From Zhuqueibacter pondensis (GTDB taxonomy: Bacteria; Zhuqueibacterota; Zhuqueibacteria; Zhuqueibacterales; Zhuqueibacteraceae): 64,000 nucleotides of DNA. The DNA lies in the NCBI GenBank assembly GCA_034505955.1, contig JAPDQK010000012.1, positions 55,337 to 119,336 of the forward strand. Reading direction: 5' to 3'. Numbering within the stretch: the first letter of the stretch is position 1; every line of letters starts with the position of its first letter. Below, in pieces: positions 17,160 to 26,417 of the stretch. The translations under genes were made by a program, and so were the position numbers. Under the pieces are notes generated by a model. It worked only from the letters and a program-made list of their open reading frames with translations. It did not search any database and was not told the origin of the DNA.

Positions 17160-19412
17160 TTATTGCGGCCCAGCCGGCAAGTGCTCATGAAGATATCGCG
17201 TCAGCAACTCGTACAGATGGCGCCGGGTATTTTGTCCCTCGAAAATACCGTGCGAGCGATTGGGGTAGGCCATCATCGTGAACGGCTTGTTCTCCTTGAT
17301 CAGCGCGTTGATCAGCGCTTCGGAATTTTGGTAATGCACATTGTCATCACCGGTGCCGTGCACGAGCAACAGATTGCCTTTCAACTGGTGCGCAAAAGTT
17401 ATCGGCGAGCCATTTTTGTAACCCTCGGGATTGTCTTTCGGCAAGCCCATGTAGCGCTCCTGATAAATCGTGTCGTAGTAATGCTCATCCGTCACCGGTG
17501 CCACGGACATGCCGGTATGATAAAGCTCGGGGTAACGAAACAACATGTTGAGCGTCATGGAGCCGCCGCCGCTCCAGCCCCAGATGGCAATGCGCGTCGA
17601 ATCCACAAACGGCCAGCGCCGAATGACGCGACAGGCCGCTGCTTGATCTTGTGAAGCCAGAATACCGACTTGGCGATAGACAATTTTTCGCCAAGCCCTG
17701 CCACGCGGGGCCGGCGTGCCGCGATTGTCAACACTCATGACAAGATAGCCCTGCTGCGCCAGCATCAAATGCCAAAGTTTGTTGCTGCCACCCCATCGAT
17801 CCAAAACCGTCTGCCCGGCTGGTTCGCCATAAACATAAAAGAGCACGGGATAACGTTTGTTGGGATCGAAGTTGTACGGCTTGATTATCCAGCCGTCCAG
17901 CTCCACACCACCCCCGATATTCACCCGAAAGAACTCCGACGGTTTCTGTTTGAGCGCGCGGATTTTGGCGCGCAATTTTTTGTTGGCGGCCAACTCGCGC
18001 ACGACTTCATGCTGCGGCAAGCGCACGAGCACCGTCACCGGCGGCGAATCTATGGTGGAGTAAGTGTGAAATGCCCATTTGGCTTCCGGCGCGATATTGT
18101 AGCTGTTCGTACCGCGTAAATCCACTGGCGTCAAGCGCTCGGCCCTGCCTTTGCCGTCCAAACGCACGCGATAGAGGTAACGCTGTGCCGCATTTTCCGG
18201 CGAGGCCACGAAATAAAGCCAGCCGCCCTTCTCATCGAGGCGTTGAATGTTTTCGACATCATACGCGCCGGGTGTCAATAGCCGAACCTGTTCGCCGCTG
18301 CGCGAGAATATGTAAATGTGGCGCCAGCCGTCGCGCTCACTGATCCACGTGAACAGCTTGCCATTGTCGAGCCAATGCAAGTCATCAACCACATCGACCC
18401 AGGCGCTGTCCTTTTCGGTCAGGATGGTGCGCACTGCGCCGGTACGAGCGTTGCCGAGCATGACCTCATTGGTGTTTTGCAGACGGTTGAGACGTTGGAG
18501 AACAATTTCTTCGGAGCTGGCGGCCCAATCCATGCGCGCTATATAATTGTTACGCGGATCGCCGGGAACATCCAACCAGCGTGTGGCGCCGCCAGATGCA
18601 CTCACGATACCAACGCGGCATGCGGAATTGGTCGTGCCAACTTTGGGATATTGCACCGGAATGGTAAATGAGTAGAGCGAGTCGGTGTTGTTGATCATCA
18701 GAAAATCACGCACCCCCGAGGCGTCGAGCTGCCAGTAGGCGATGGACTTGCTGTCCGGACTCCAGCGAAACCCGTCGCGGAGATCGAGCTCTTCCTCATA
18801 AACCCAATCGAAGGTGCCGTTGATGATGGTGCGCGAGCCGTCGTTGGTCAGTGGCGTGATCTTGTTGCTGGTCAGATCTTCGACATAAATGTTATTCTCG
18901 CGCACATATCCAACGGCCCGGCCATCCGGAGAAAATTTTGCAAACATCAGAGTCGCGGGCTTCGCCTCGCCACCCAATTTCCGCAATTGCCAGGTGGTGA
19001 GATCAACGACCCAATAATCGCCGCGGGTGTTTTGCCGCCAAACCCGTTTGGAGTTGGTGAAAATGAGCAGCAGTTTGCCATCCGTTGACCAAGCGTAATC
19101 TTCGATCGTTAAGGCGGTCGAATCTCCCGGCGGGATAAGCCGCTTCGCCGGCACCAGCACCTCGCGGCGCCCGGTTGCCGCATCGTAGCGAATGATGTCC
19201 ATGCCCGTTCTGGGATTTTCTGCCGGTTCCAAAGTGGTATAACCGGCGCCGTCATTCAACCAGCGCGCCGGCCCGAATCTTTCCGGAGCAAAGTCGCGCG
19301 AGCTGAAAATTCTCTCCACCGTGAGTAACGTGGAATCGGCTTCTTGCGCCGGCGCCGGGGAATAATTCAGAGCGATCAATAAAACAACCGCGAGGATACG
19401 ATAAAGTTTCAT
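17160..19412 (-). CDS. Dipeptidyl peptidase IV-like S9 serine peptidase (exported)
   Basis: A 750-residue protein. ATG 19412 follows AAGGAGAG and starts a signal peptide (MKLYRILAVVLLIALNYSPAPAQ). Residues ~25-480 are the eight-bladed DPP IV propeller, with the double-Glu motif WVYEEEL that anchors the substrate N-terminus. The C-terminal alpha/beta hydrolase has Ser in GWSGGGS, Asp in HGTGDDNVH (~690) and His in NRSHGI (~721). These are the features of S9B enzymes, which remove Xaa-Pro or Xaa-Ala dipeptides. With the tricorn-like and M1 genes it suggests a periplasmic or surface peptide-degradation set. Confidence 0.94.
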   Translation of the reverse strand: MKLYRILAVVLLIALNYSPAPAQEADSTLLTVERIFSSRDFAPERFGPARWLNDGAGYTTLEPAENPRTGMDIIRYDAATGRREVLVPAKRLIPPGDSTALTIEDYAWSTDGKLLLIFTNSKRVWRQNTRGDYWVVDLTTWQLRKLGGEAKPATLMFAKFSPDGRAVGYVRENNIYVEDLTSNKITPLTNDGSRTIINGTFDWVYEEELDLRDGFRWSPDSKSIAYWQLDASGVRDFLMINNTDSLYSFTIPVQYPKVGTTNSACRVGIVSASGGATRWLDVPGDPRNNYIARMDWAASSEEIVLQRLNRLQNTNEVMLGNARTGAVRTILTEKDSAWVDVVDDLHWLDNGKLFTWISERDGWRHIYIFSRSGEQVRLLTPGAYDVENIQRLDEKGGWLYFVASPENAAQRYLYRVRLDGKGRAERLTPVDLRGTNSYNIAPEAKWAFHTYSTIDSPPVTVLVRLPQHEVVRELAANKKLRAKIRALKQKPSEFFRVNIGGGVELDGWIIKPYNFDPNKRYPVLFYVYGEPAGQTVLDRWGGSNKLWHLMLAQQGYLVMSVDNRGTPAPRGRAWRKIVYRQVGILASQDQAAACRVIRRWPFVDSTRIAIWGWSGGGSMTLNMLFRYPELYHTGMSVAPVTDEHYYDTIYQERYMGLPKDNPEGYKNGSPITFAHQLKGNLLLVHGTGDDNVHYQNSEALINALIKENKPFTMMAYPNRSHGIFEGQNTRRHLYELLTRYLHEHLPAGPQ

Positions 19413-19761
19413 CTCCAACTCTCCTTTTTTTGAAATTGATTGATCTGATTGCGGCATAGGCAATGAGTTGTCGGGAAGGCGCATCTAACCGACAAAAAGA
19501 TGTGAGCACTGGAATCGTTCACCTGGCTGGAAGCGAAAGCAATTGCACAGAAATTCATAATTCGTCAAAGCTTTTTATTAAGGAAGACTTTCAGGTGGGT
19601 GCTAGCGTTCAATGCCCCCATTCTTCTCTCCCGCCTCGATTCGTACCGACAGAAGATTTTCCCTGTCGGCGGGGTGGAACAACGGCAACCTTACAGGTTT
19701 CTTGATCAACATGATAACCGAATTCTTTCAAAAGCAAGAAGGAAATTGCTCATGCTTTTTC
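19413..19761. other. Intergenic stretch of about 350 nt with a small hairpin
   Basis: Lies between the DPP IV start and the stop of the barrel-like gene, both minus strand. CCGACAG (19646-19652) pairs with CTGTCGG (19663-19669). No gene is recognised. Confidence 0.4.
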
Positions 19762-21414
19762 TTAAAACCTCCATCCCAAATCCACAAACCCTCGCAGAAA
19801 CTTCATCGTGTCCCCGTGAAAATTCTCGGCAATGGCACCAAGTGAGAGACGATGCATGAGATTGACCTCCAGCCGCACGCGTTCCCATGGATTTATTTGG
19901 GCGCTGGTTTGATTTTGCATCTGATACAGAAATGCGCTTCCACCTGCCGTCACATAAATCACGCCACCGAAGCTGCGTGACAGCTCCAGCGCCGGATAAT
20001 AGCTGGCCGAGCGCGAATTGCCGAAAAAAGCCAGCCGCGCGTTAATGCCGACGTTACTGTGCAGAAGATTCGAGGCGCTGAAAGAGATGCCGGCAGAATA
20101 AACATCTGGTGAATCCTTTTGATCTTGCCAGCCGGCATCGAACGTGATGCGCGTGAGCGCTGTCGGGAGCAGCGACACACTTCCGCGCCAACCCTGCTGC
20201 AAATTTTGATCAATGAGACTGTCGGCAATGGATCTGGTTTCCCAGGTGCGCACTGGACGTCGCGCATCATACGAAGCGCCGAACGAAATCCACGCGCGCG
20301 GATAATAGCCGGCGTTGAAATAAGCATTGCTTAAAGTGAGAGCGCTGCCGCTGCTCTGGCGTCGCCATTTGCGATTGTAATCGACTTCAACATATTGCGT
20401 GAAATACACCTGACGGGAAAAATTGAGATCAATATCGGCAGCCAGGTACTCGCGACTGATTTGTTGGCGTGCATAACGGCCAATGACTGCTGCTGCAACT
20501 GTGAGGTCCGAATTTTTACCCAGGGCGCTTTTCGTCTGCAAAAATCCGCCGAGCTTCCTTTCATCGAGGCGCAACTGTGAGCGATTACGCTCCGGCTCGG
20601 CGCCGGCAAACACGCCGGTTTTCCAACTCCGGTTGAGCCGGTAGCCGAGCGCCGCGCCATCGAGATAGCCAACGCCGCGCATTTCATTCCGCAACAAGCG
20701 ACCGGCTGTGAACTCGATTGGCATTTGCGGTGTTGCATACTCAAGTGAGAGTTCATAAACACGGTTTGATGCCGGTTGCTTTTGCATTCCACTAGCGCCG
20801 ATTTGCCGATAATTTTGCGAGGAGCGCAATCGTACCGCCAGACGCAACGGCAAGCCTGCCGGCTGATCGAGATTGAGCCGCAAATACGCAGAGGGCGAAA
20901 CGAAGTCATATCGTTGCATGCTCTTATCCTGTTGTCCGAAAGCTTGCATGCTGAGTTGCCCGTTGAAAACATTTTTTCCGAAGCGTTGTTTGCTGAGTGA
21001 TCGTTTCGATTTGGCCGGATCCGTGGGCGTTTTGTTCTTTTCAGTCGCCTGGGTTCGATTCAATAATTCTTGCCGGGAAATCGTCCAGACAATAACATCA
21101 TCGACACGAACCGCCGGTATAGCCGTTTCTCCGGTATTCCGAGTCCTTTCAAAAACACAACTGGCGGAATGCTGGGCAGCGTATTTGACCGTCAACGGCA
21201 TGACTTGTTTTCTGTTGCGCATCACCCACACATTGTCGCCAGGGCGAATGCCATCTGCGGTGCCGCCGTTAAAATAAACGGCTTCAACCGTCACGTAGCG
21301 GACACGGAATTCCAATTGCACCTCCTCGGTTTGTTGTGCGGAGGCATGTTGGATGATCAGTAGCCAACAGCATAACCAAATCGGCCGGCTAAATTTTCGG
21401 GAAAATTTCATCAT
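19762..21414 (-). CDS. Putative outer-membrane beta-barrel protein
   Basis: I do not recognise a named family. The start ATG 21414 has GGAGA 8 nt upstream and gives a signal peptide (IWLCCWLLIIQHASAQ). Residues ~25-120 look like a small soluble beta domain (VRYVTVEAVYFNGGTADGIRPGD). After a basic linker (KSKRSLSKQR), about 380 residues alternate polar and aromatic/hydrophobic residues with many Tyr/Trp strand ends (YELSLEYAT, VYFTQYVEVDYNRKW, AWISFGASYDA), and the chain ends in an aromatic (DLGWRF), the mark of BAM-inserted barrels. Length is 550 residues. Its neighbours are peptidases and multihaem cytochromes; a porin-like sleeve for the latter is conceivable but not shown. Confidence 0.65.
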   Translation of the reverse strand: MMKFSRKFSRPIWLCCWLLIIQHASAQQTEEVQLEFRVRYVTVEAVYFNGGTADGIRPGDNVWVMRNRKQVMPLTVKYAAQHSASCVFERTRNTGETAIPAVRVDDVIVWTISRQELLNRTQATEKNKTPTDPAKSKRSLSKQRFGKNVFNGQLSMQAFGQQDKSMQRYDFVSPSAYLRLNLDQPAGLPLRLAVRLRSSQNYRQIGASGMQKQPASNRVYELSLEYATPQMPIEFTAGRLLRNEMRGVGYLDGAALGYRLNRSWKTGVFAGAEPERNRSQLRLDERKLGGFLQTKSALGKNSDLTVAAAVIGRYARQQISREYLAADIDLNFSRQVYFTQYVEVDYNRKWRRQSSGSALTLSNAYFNAGYYPRAWISFGASYDARRPVRTWETRSIADSLIDQNLQQGWRGSVSLLPTALTRITFDAGWQDQKDSPDVYSAGISFSASNLLHSNVGINARLAFFGNSRSASYYPALELSRSFGGVIYVTAGGSAFLYQMQNQTSAQINPWERVRLEVNLMHRLSLGAIAENFHGDTMKFLRGFVDLGWRF

Positions 21415-21450
21415 TAGCGGTCTCCATTTCAATCGCCCCAACCCGGACAA

Positions 21451-21466
21451 GCCTACGGCCGTAGGC
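21451..21466. repeat. 16-bp perfect palindrome, REP-like
   Basis: GCCTACGGCCGTAGGC is fully self-complementary and is followed by CCCTACGGGCGCAGCC. Related CTACGGGCG/CGCCCGTAG words occur near 11255 and 53971-54099, which points to a dispersed GC-rich repeat family. It lies just upstream of the barrel-like gene. Confidence 0.6.
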
Positions 21467-21808
21467 CGGAACCCTACGGGCGCAGCCAAAAGGACAAAAT
21501 GATTGACGACAAAATAATTTTTCATCATTCTGTCGTTCATTACTTTGTCTTTCAAAAATCTTTGTTTTTTTGCAAAGATTTCACTCTAAAAAGATTAATC
21601 TACTTGCGAAAACCTCGTGACGACTTCCAATTTGCAAACCAAGCACGCAGGGCAGGGTGCTTGCGCTATAAGATCTCGCGGCATGAAGTTTTTTCAAAGA
21701 AATACTATAGTAAGCGACTCATGCAAATTCAGCGGTCAAAGGTGTTGCTTTTTCTGCAAGATTAAACTCCCTACTTCTGGTGATACGATGAACCCCATAC
21801 GCGAGGCC

Positions 21809-23284
21809 CTATGCCCCAGGATGGCAATTATAGCACGCGGCGCTGTTGTATTGGTAGCCCGGTTTCCCCCGATGTCGATCATCCATTCTCTGCTGATTAT
21901 GTTCATGACAATTGAGGCACTCGAAGATTTTATAGTTCGCTGGATTCACATGACACGTCGCGCAGGTCTGCCATTTGCCGCGATGCTTGCCTGAGTAAAT
22001 GCGAAAATACCGGCCATCGTGATCGAACGTGGAGGGTTTCCAGGCGTTCACGGTATGGCAGGTGGTGCAGTCGTGCGAGAAATTCAGCGCCATGTGATTC
22101 GGACTGGTCGGCCGTTGGAAATCAACCTGATGGCATGAGTAACAATCCGCCGGCGTGCCGGCAAAACGGTTATTTAAATGGCAGGAATTGCAAGCGACCG
22201 CGAGATGCGCGCCCTGCAACGGAAAGCGCGTTTTGTTATGATCGAAAATCGAAGGCTGCCATGCGCTCGTCGTGTGGCAAGTGGTGCAAGTTCGCGAGAA
22301 ATTTCCCGCCACGTGGTTGGGATTGGTCGGGCGCTGAAAATCCTTTTGATGGCACGAAAAACAATCCAGCGGTGTACCGGCGAAACGGTTATTCACGTGG
22401 CACAGATCGCACGCGACTGCCCGATGCGCGCCAGTGAGCGGAAAACGCGTGCGGTCGTGATCGACGGCAAAGGCGCCTTTCCACGCTACGGTGTTGTGGC
22501 AAACCTGACATTCGTGCGAGAAATTGCCGGCCATGTGGTTGGGGTTGGTTGTCTGCTGATAATCCGCTTCGTGACATGAGAAGCATGCCGACGAAGTGCC
22601 GCGAAATCCGGAAAAGTGGCAAGCCACGCAGGAATTGATTGCATGTCCGAACACCAACGGGAATCTCGGCGTGTGCACAAATGAAGTGTTTTCCCATGAA
22701 GTGATGGCACTGCTGTGGCACATTTCACAACGCAGAGGGAAACCCGCCAATTTGTGATTCGGATTTTCCGTTGATTCGTACTCTTGAAAATGACAAGCCG
22801 CGCAATTGAGCGGCACATTGACGAATCGGTTTTCATTTTGTGCGACGTGGCAATTGTCACAACCGACATGCTGATGCCGTCCCAGCAAGGGAAAGCGCGA
22901 AGCCTGATGCACGAAAGTGATTTTGGAGATGTCTTGCCAGGAGTGAATAGTGTGGCACCGCGTGCACTCACTGCCATGCTTGCCATCGTGAGGATCATCG
23001 TGACAAACCTTGCAGGCTGTCGGCGTATTCGAGAATTTCAATGACGCGTGGCATTGCTTGCATTCCACCAGCGCATGTTGTCCTTCGAGCACAAAGCCGG
23101 TTTCTTCGTGCTTGAACTTGATATCCGGTCGGAGCGGCGACCAGCCTTTGGTTGTATGGCAATTGCTGCAGGCAATTTTGATGGCGCCGTGCGGATTGTT
23201 CGTCGTGGCGATCTGGGCTTCAGCTCGGGAACATGCGATGAGAACGAAAAGAGCAGTGCAGACCTGTTTGAATTTGAGCATCAT
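21809..23284 (-). CDS. 19-haem multihaem cytochrome c
   Basis: A 491-residue exported protein with 19 CXXCH motifs and a signal peptide (VCTALFVLIACSRAEAQ). Haem sites are evenly spaced and the middle is a tandem repeat of about 70 residues: RFPLxGAHxAVACxxCHxNNRFAGTP, then CxSCHxxDFQRPTxPNH, then CxxCHTTxAW. Extra His residues before many CXXCH (for example NPNHMAGNF, GAHRAVAC) can serve as distal ligands, so bis-His coordination is likely. Two Met codons (23284, 23281) compete. This architecture is a periplasmic or outer-surface electron wire. It is the second gene of a minus-strand pair with the 17-haem protein, 158 nt downstream of it. Confidence 0.9.
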   Translation of the reverse strand: MMLKFKQVCTALFVLIACSRAEAQIATTNNPHGAIKIACSNCHTTKGWSPLRPDIKFKHEETGFVLEGQHALVECKQCHASLKFSNTPTACKVCHDDPHDGKHGSECTRCHTIHSWQDISKITFVHQASRFPLLGRHQHVGCDNCHVAQNENRFVNVPLNCAACHFQEYESTENPNHKLAGFPLRCEMCHSSAITSWENTSFVHTPRFPLVFGHAINSCVACHFSGFRGTSSACFSCHEADYQQTTNPNHMAGNFSHECQVCHNTVAWKGAFAVDHDRTRFPLTGAHRAVACDLCHVNNRFAGTPLDCFSCHQKDFQRPTNPNHVAGNFSRTCTTCHTTSAWQPSIFDHNKTRFPLQGAHLAVACNSCHLNNRFAGTPADCYSCHQVDFQRPTSPNHMALNFSHDCTTCHTVNAWKPSTFDHDGRYFRIYSGKHRGKWQTCATCHVNPANYKIFECLNCHEHNQQRMDDRHRGKPGYQYNSAACYNCHPGA

Positions 23285-23442
23285 TGCGTGATGTGAAGGA
23301 TTTGCAAAATAATATAAAATTGCCAACTGATGGATGAAGCCAACGAATAAGGCATCCATTGGGTTCGGCTTTCAGTGAACGATAGAGAACAAGGATTGTC
23401 ATTGATCAAATATCCGGCCACAGCATCCATCCAGCATCCGGT

Positions 23443-24897
23443 TCATCGATGACATGCGGCGCATTCCTTTCGCAGCGGTTTATAGACCACTACAAAAGAG
23501 TGATCCTTCATTTGCATTTGGAAATGACATTTTGCACAGGGCACTTTCTCATGTGCGCCGTCGAGCTTGTAGGAACTGTCGCGGTTATGCACAAACAACA
23601 GATCGGCCCACAGCGTGAGTTTGTGGCATTTGTCGCAACGAACCAAATCTTTTTTACCAAACTGGCCGCGATGAACATCGCGATGGCACACCTGGCAACG
23701 TTGATCGGAAAAGACGAACAACATTTTCCCGGCAAGCTTGCCCGAGGTTTGGCGCGTGTGGCAGCCGCCGCAATGAACCGCGAGATGACTTTCCATCAGC
23801 GGAAAGCGAGATTGCTGATGCTCTGCCAAAGTAAACTGCGATGGCACGAATCCTTCGACTCGGTGGCAGCTCTCGCATTTGCCCTGATCGGGGCGTTTGG
23901 CAAATTGTCCGCCATGCACGTCCTCGTGGCAATCGCGACAGAATTGGTGCGCCAGCTTCTTTTTGAAATTGCCGGCAATGTGGCATTTTTCACATTTCAC
24001 CTCGCGATGCCGGCCGCGCAGCGGAAAGTCCGTCACATCATGATTGAATGTGCTCATGCCGGCAATCTTCATCCAGCTTTCCGTGTCATGGCATTTCACG
24101 CAATCGAGCCCGAAGCGGCCGCGATGCGGATCTTGATGGCACGGAATGCAATTGGAAAACGACAGCCCGGTGTATTGTACAAAAACCGCAACCGTCTCGT
24201 TGCCCTCTTTCTCCCGAGCTTTTTTTTCAAAATGGCATTTGGCGCACGGTACTTGTTTATGCCTGCCGGTGAGCAAAAATTGCGCTTGATCGTGGGAAAA
24301 TTTCGGCGCCGGTTTCCATGCCGTGAAGTCGTGACAACGCTCGCACGCATTGCCAAGTTGCCCACGATGCTCATCCCCGTGACAGGCCATACATTGTTGG
24401 GAAAGGCCAAGAAATGTTTTTTCCCTTCGTAGCGTGAGGTCATTGGCGAATTTTTCTCGAATGAATTTGGGTTGATGGCAATGCCGGCATGTCACCTTCG
24501 CATGTTTGCCTTCCAGCATATAGCCAGTTTGCCTGTGGTCAAAATTGCCCTCGCCATCTTCCCAAACGATCAAATCAAAATCCCTGCCGTTGTGCTCGCT
24601 GTGACACGAGGCGCACGGCTTCGTTTTTTTTACTGAACCACTTGCACTCACGGAAGTCACCGTCGGATGGAAACCGCGCCTGGCTTGCAACCTTCCGGCA
24701 ATCGCAACATGACAGTTGAGACACTTGGTATTGCTCGTCTGCTTCCCAACCTCATGACACGACAGGCATTTGGTCAAACCTTCGAGCTGGCGATGTGGCC
24801 GCGCCAGCGGGCCCGGAGAGATTTGCGCCGAGGCAACCTCCGGCAGCATAAACAACAGGAAAATCGGAAACGCTCGTTGTGCCCGATACAATAACAT
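23443..24897 (-). CDS. 17-haem multihaem cytochrome c
   Basis: A 484-residue protein with a signal peptide (AFPIFLLFMLPEVASAQ) and 17 CXXCH motifs. The spacing is cytochrome c7/c3-like, with repeated CxxCHxDxHRGQFGxxCxxCH units and blocks such as FDHRQTGYMLEGKHAKVTCRHCH, that is, a distal His preceding each haem. The long gaps between some haems (about 30-50 residues) are filled by these repeats. It is the first gene of the minus-strand pair and shares a divergent promoter region with the ferredoxin-flavoprotein operon. Together the pair could carry 36 haems. No methyl- or nitrite-reductase motif was seen, so a role in electron storage or transport is the safest reading. Confidence 0.9.
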   Translation of the reverse strand: MLLYRAQRAFPIFLLFMLPEVASAQISPGPLARPHRQLEGLTKCLSCHEVGKQTSNTKCLNCHVAIAGRLQARRGFHPTVTSVSASGSVKKTKPCASCHSEHNGRDFDLIVWEDGEGNFDHRQTGYMLEGKHAKVTCRHCHQPKFIREKFANDLTLRREKTFLGLSQQCMACHGDEHRGQLGNACERCHDFTAWKPAPKFSHDQAQFLLTGRHKQVPCAKCHFEKKAREKEGNETVAVFVQYTGLSFSNCIPCHQDPHRGRFGLDCVKCHDTESWMKIAGMSTFNHDVTDFPLRGRHREVKCEKCHIAGNFKKKLAHQFCRDCHEDVHGGQFAKRPDQGKCESCHRVEGFVPSQFTLAEHQQSRFPLMESHLAVHCGGCHTRQTSGKLAGKMLFVFSDQRCQVCHRDVHRGQFGKKDLVRCDKCHKLTLWADLLFVHNRDSSYKLDGAHEKVPCAKCHFQMQMKDHSFVVVYKPLRKECAACHR

Positions 24898-25088
24898 CTC
24901 ATTACAATCATTTTACATTCGAGCATAAAAGGTGTCTGGCGGCTTGAATGCGTTTATTCAACAAAAGTGATGCCAATTCCAAGTGGCTCCCATTTTGCAT
25001 GTAATTGCTGTTTGTTTTACTGAACCGGCTACTTTGTCCAAATTTAGAAGATTTTTAAATCCGATTTTGTATTACCAATTACATCTTT
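24898..25088. promoter_or_regulatory. Divergent promoter region of the electron-transfer locus
   Basis: This 191-nt AT-rich gap separates the 17-haem gene (minus) from the ferredoxin-flavoprotein gene (plus), so both promoters must lie here or nearby. I could not place confident -35/-10 boxes or an operator. Confidence 0.45.
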
Positions 25089-26417
25089 GTGAACGGCATG
25101 ACCGAACTTTTGCTGGTTGTGGCGATTGCAGCCCTGGTGATTCTTTGGAAGTTACGACAACGCGCACGACAAGATCAGTTGCATCAAATTAAGCTCGAGC
25201 AAAATCAGCGCGATGAGGTCAAAATCCCGCCCTCGCTGCATCCGCTTATTGATACGGATCGTTGCATCGGTTGCGGCAGCTGTGTGCAGGCGTGTCCGGA
25301 GGGTGGTGTGCTCGGTTTGGTAAAAGCAAAAGCGCTGCTGCTGCAGCCCGATTATTGCGTAGGCCATGGTAAATGCGAAGCAGCATGTCCGGTCGGCGCG
25401 ATCTCATTGGTGCTTGGCACGAGTGAGCACGGCGTGGAAGTTCCGGTCACGGATGAATACTTTCAAACGAATGTTTCCGGGCTTTACGTGATTGGCGAAT
25501 TAGGCGGCATTGGACTCATTCGCAACTCGGTACTGCAGGGGATTCAATGCCTCGAGGCGATTGCGACCAAAACCCATCAGAAAACTGCGCAATATGATGT
25601 GATCATCGTCGGTGCCGGGCCGGCGGGATTGGGCGCAACCTTGCAGGCGGCGGCGAAAAAATTGCATTATCTCACGTTGGAGCAGGATGAGATCGGCGGC
25701 GCGATCCTGCGATTTCCCCGGCGCAAGGTGGTAATGACGGCGCCGGTCAAATTGCCGATTTACGGGAAAATTCAATTTCGTGATGTGTCCAAAGAAGACT
25801 TGTTGCAGGAATGGAGAAGAATCATTCAAAAGACCGGAATTAAAATCCACACCCGCAAGCACGTGAATAAAATCAGACGAGTCGGGCCATTCTTCGAGGT
25901 GTTCTGCCAGGGTGAGTGCCATACCGCCGCGAATGTGATTCTCGCGCTCGGCAGACGAGGCGCGCCACGAAAACTCGGCGTGCCGGGTGAACATCTTGAC
26001 AAAGTGCTTTACCAACTCGACGATCCGCAGGACTATGTTGGACGGAATTGTCTTGTGGTTGGTGGCGGCGACAGCGCGCTCGAATGTGCACTCATGCTCG
26101 CCGAGTCCGGAGCACGGGTCTGGCTCTCTTACCGGCAAAAAACCATCACTCGCGCCAAACCTCGCAACCGGCGACAGCTCGAAGAAGCCGTTGCGCGCGG
26201 CAAGATTCGCGCACTTCTGCCGAGCATCGTCACGGAAATCACGCCACAATCGGTGCGGGTGCAAATGGACGGCGTAGAAAGGAATATCGCCAACGATATT
26301 ATTTTTATCATGGCCGGCGGTGTGATGCCGGTGGAATTGTTGAGAGCGCTTGGCATCGAAATGCGGACGCTGTATGGCGAACCCTTGCCGAGTGCAGCAA
26401 GCAATGCAAAATTTTAA
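25089..26417 (+). CDS. Membrane-anchored ferredoxin/FAD-NAD(P) oxidoreductase
   Basis: 442 residues. Residues ~5-20 form one N-terminal membrane helix (LLLVVAIAALVILW). A two-cluster ferredoxin domain follows: the first motif has Cys59, 62, 65 and 69 (CIGCGSCVQACP), the second has Cys90, His93, Cys96 and Cys100 (CVGHGKCEAACP), so a Cys is replaced by His. Residues ~175-430 are a thioredoxin-reductase/YpdA-like fold with FAD-binding VGAGPAGLG, NAD(P)-binding VGGGDSALE and EIGGAI; no CxxC redox pair is seen. The start is GTG 25089 or ATG 25098. It probably passes electrons between NAD(P)H, Fe-S centres and the membrane partner encoded next; direction is unknown. Confidence 0.85.
   Translation: MNGMTELLLVVAIAALVILWKLRQRARQDQLHQIKLEQNQRDEVKIPPSLHPLIDTDRCIGCGSCVQACPEGGVLGLVKAKALLLQPDYCVGHGKCEAACPVGAISLVLGTSEHGVEVPVTDEYFQTNVSGLYVIGELGGIGLIRNSVLQGIQCLEAIATKTHQKTAQYDVIIVGAGPAGLGATLQAAAKKLHYLTLEQDEIGGAILRFPRRKVVMTAPVKLPIYGKIQFRDVSKEDLLQEWRRIIQKTGIKIHTRKHVNKIRRVGPFFEVFCQGECHTAANVILALGRRGAPRKLGVPGEHLDKVLYQLDDPQDYVGRNCLVVGGGDSALECALMLAESGARVWLSYRQKTITRAKPRNRRQLEEAVARGKIRALLPSIVTEITPQSVRVQMDGVERNIANDIIFIMAGGVMPVELLRALGIEMRTLYGEPLPSAASNAKF

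Noticed and set aside
22100..22800. CRISPR-like regular repeats
   Set aside because: The periodicity of about 210 nt is the coding repeat of the 19-haem cytochrome.
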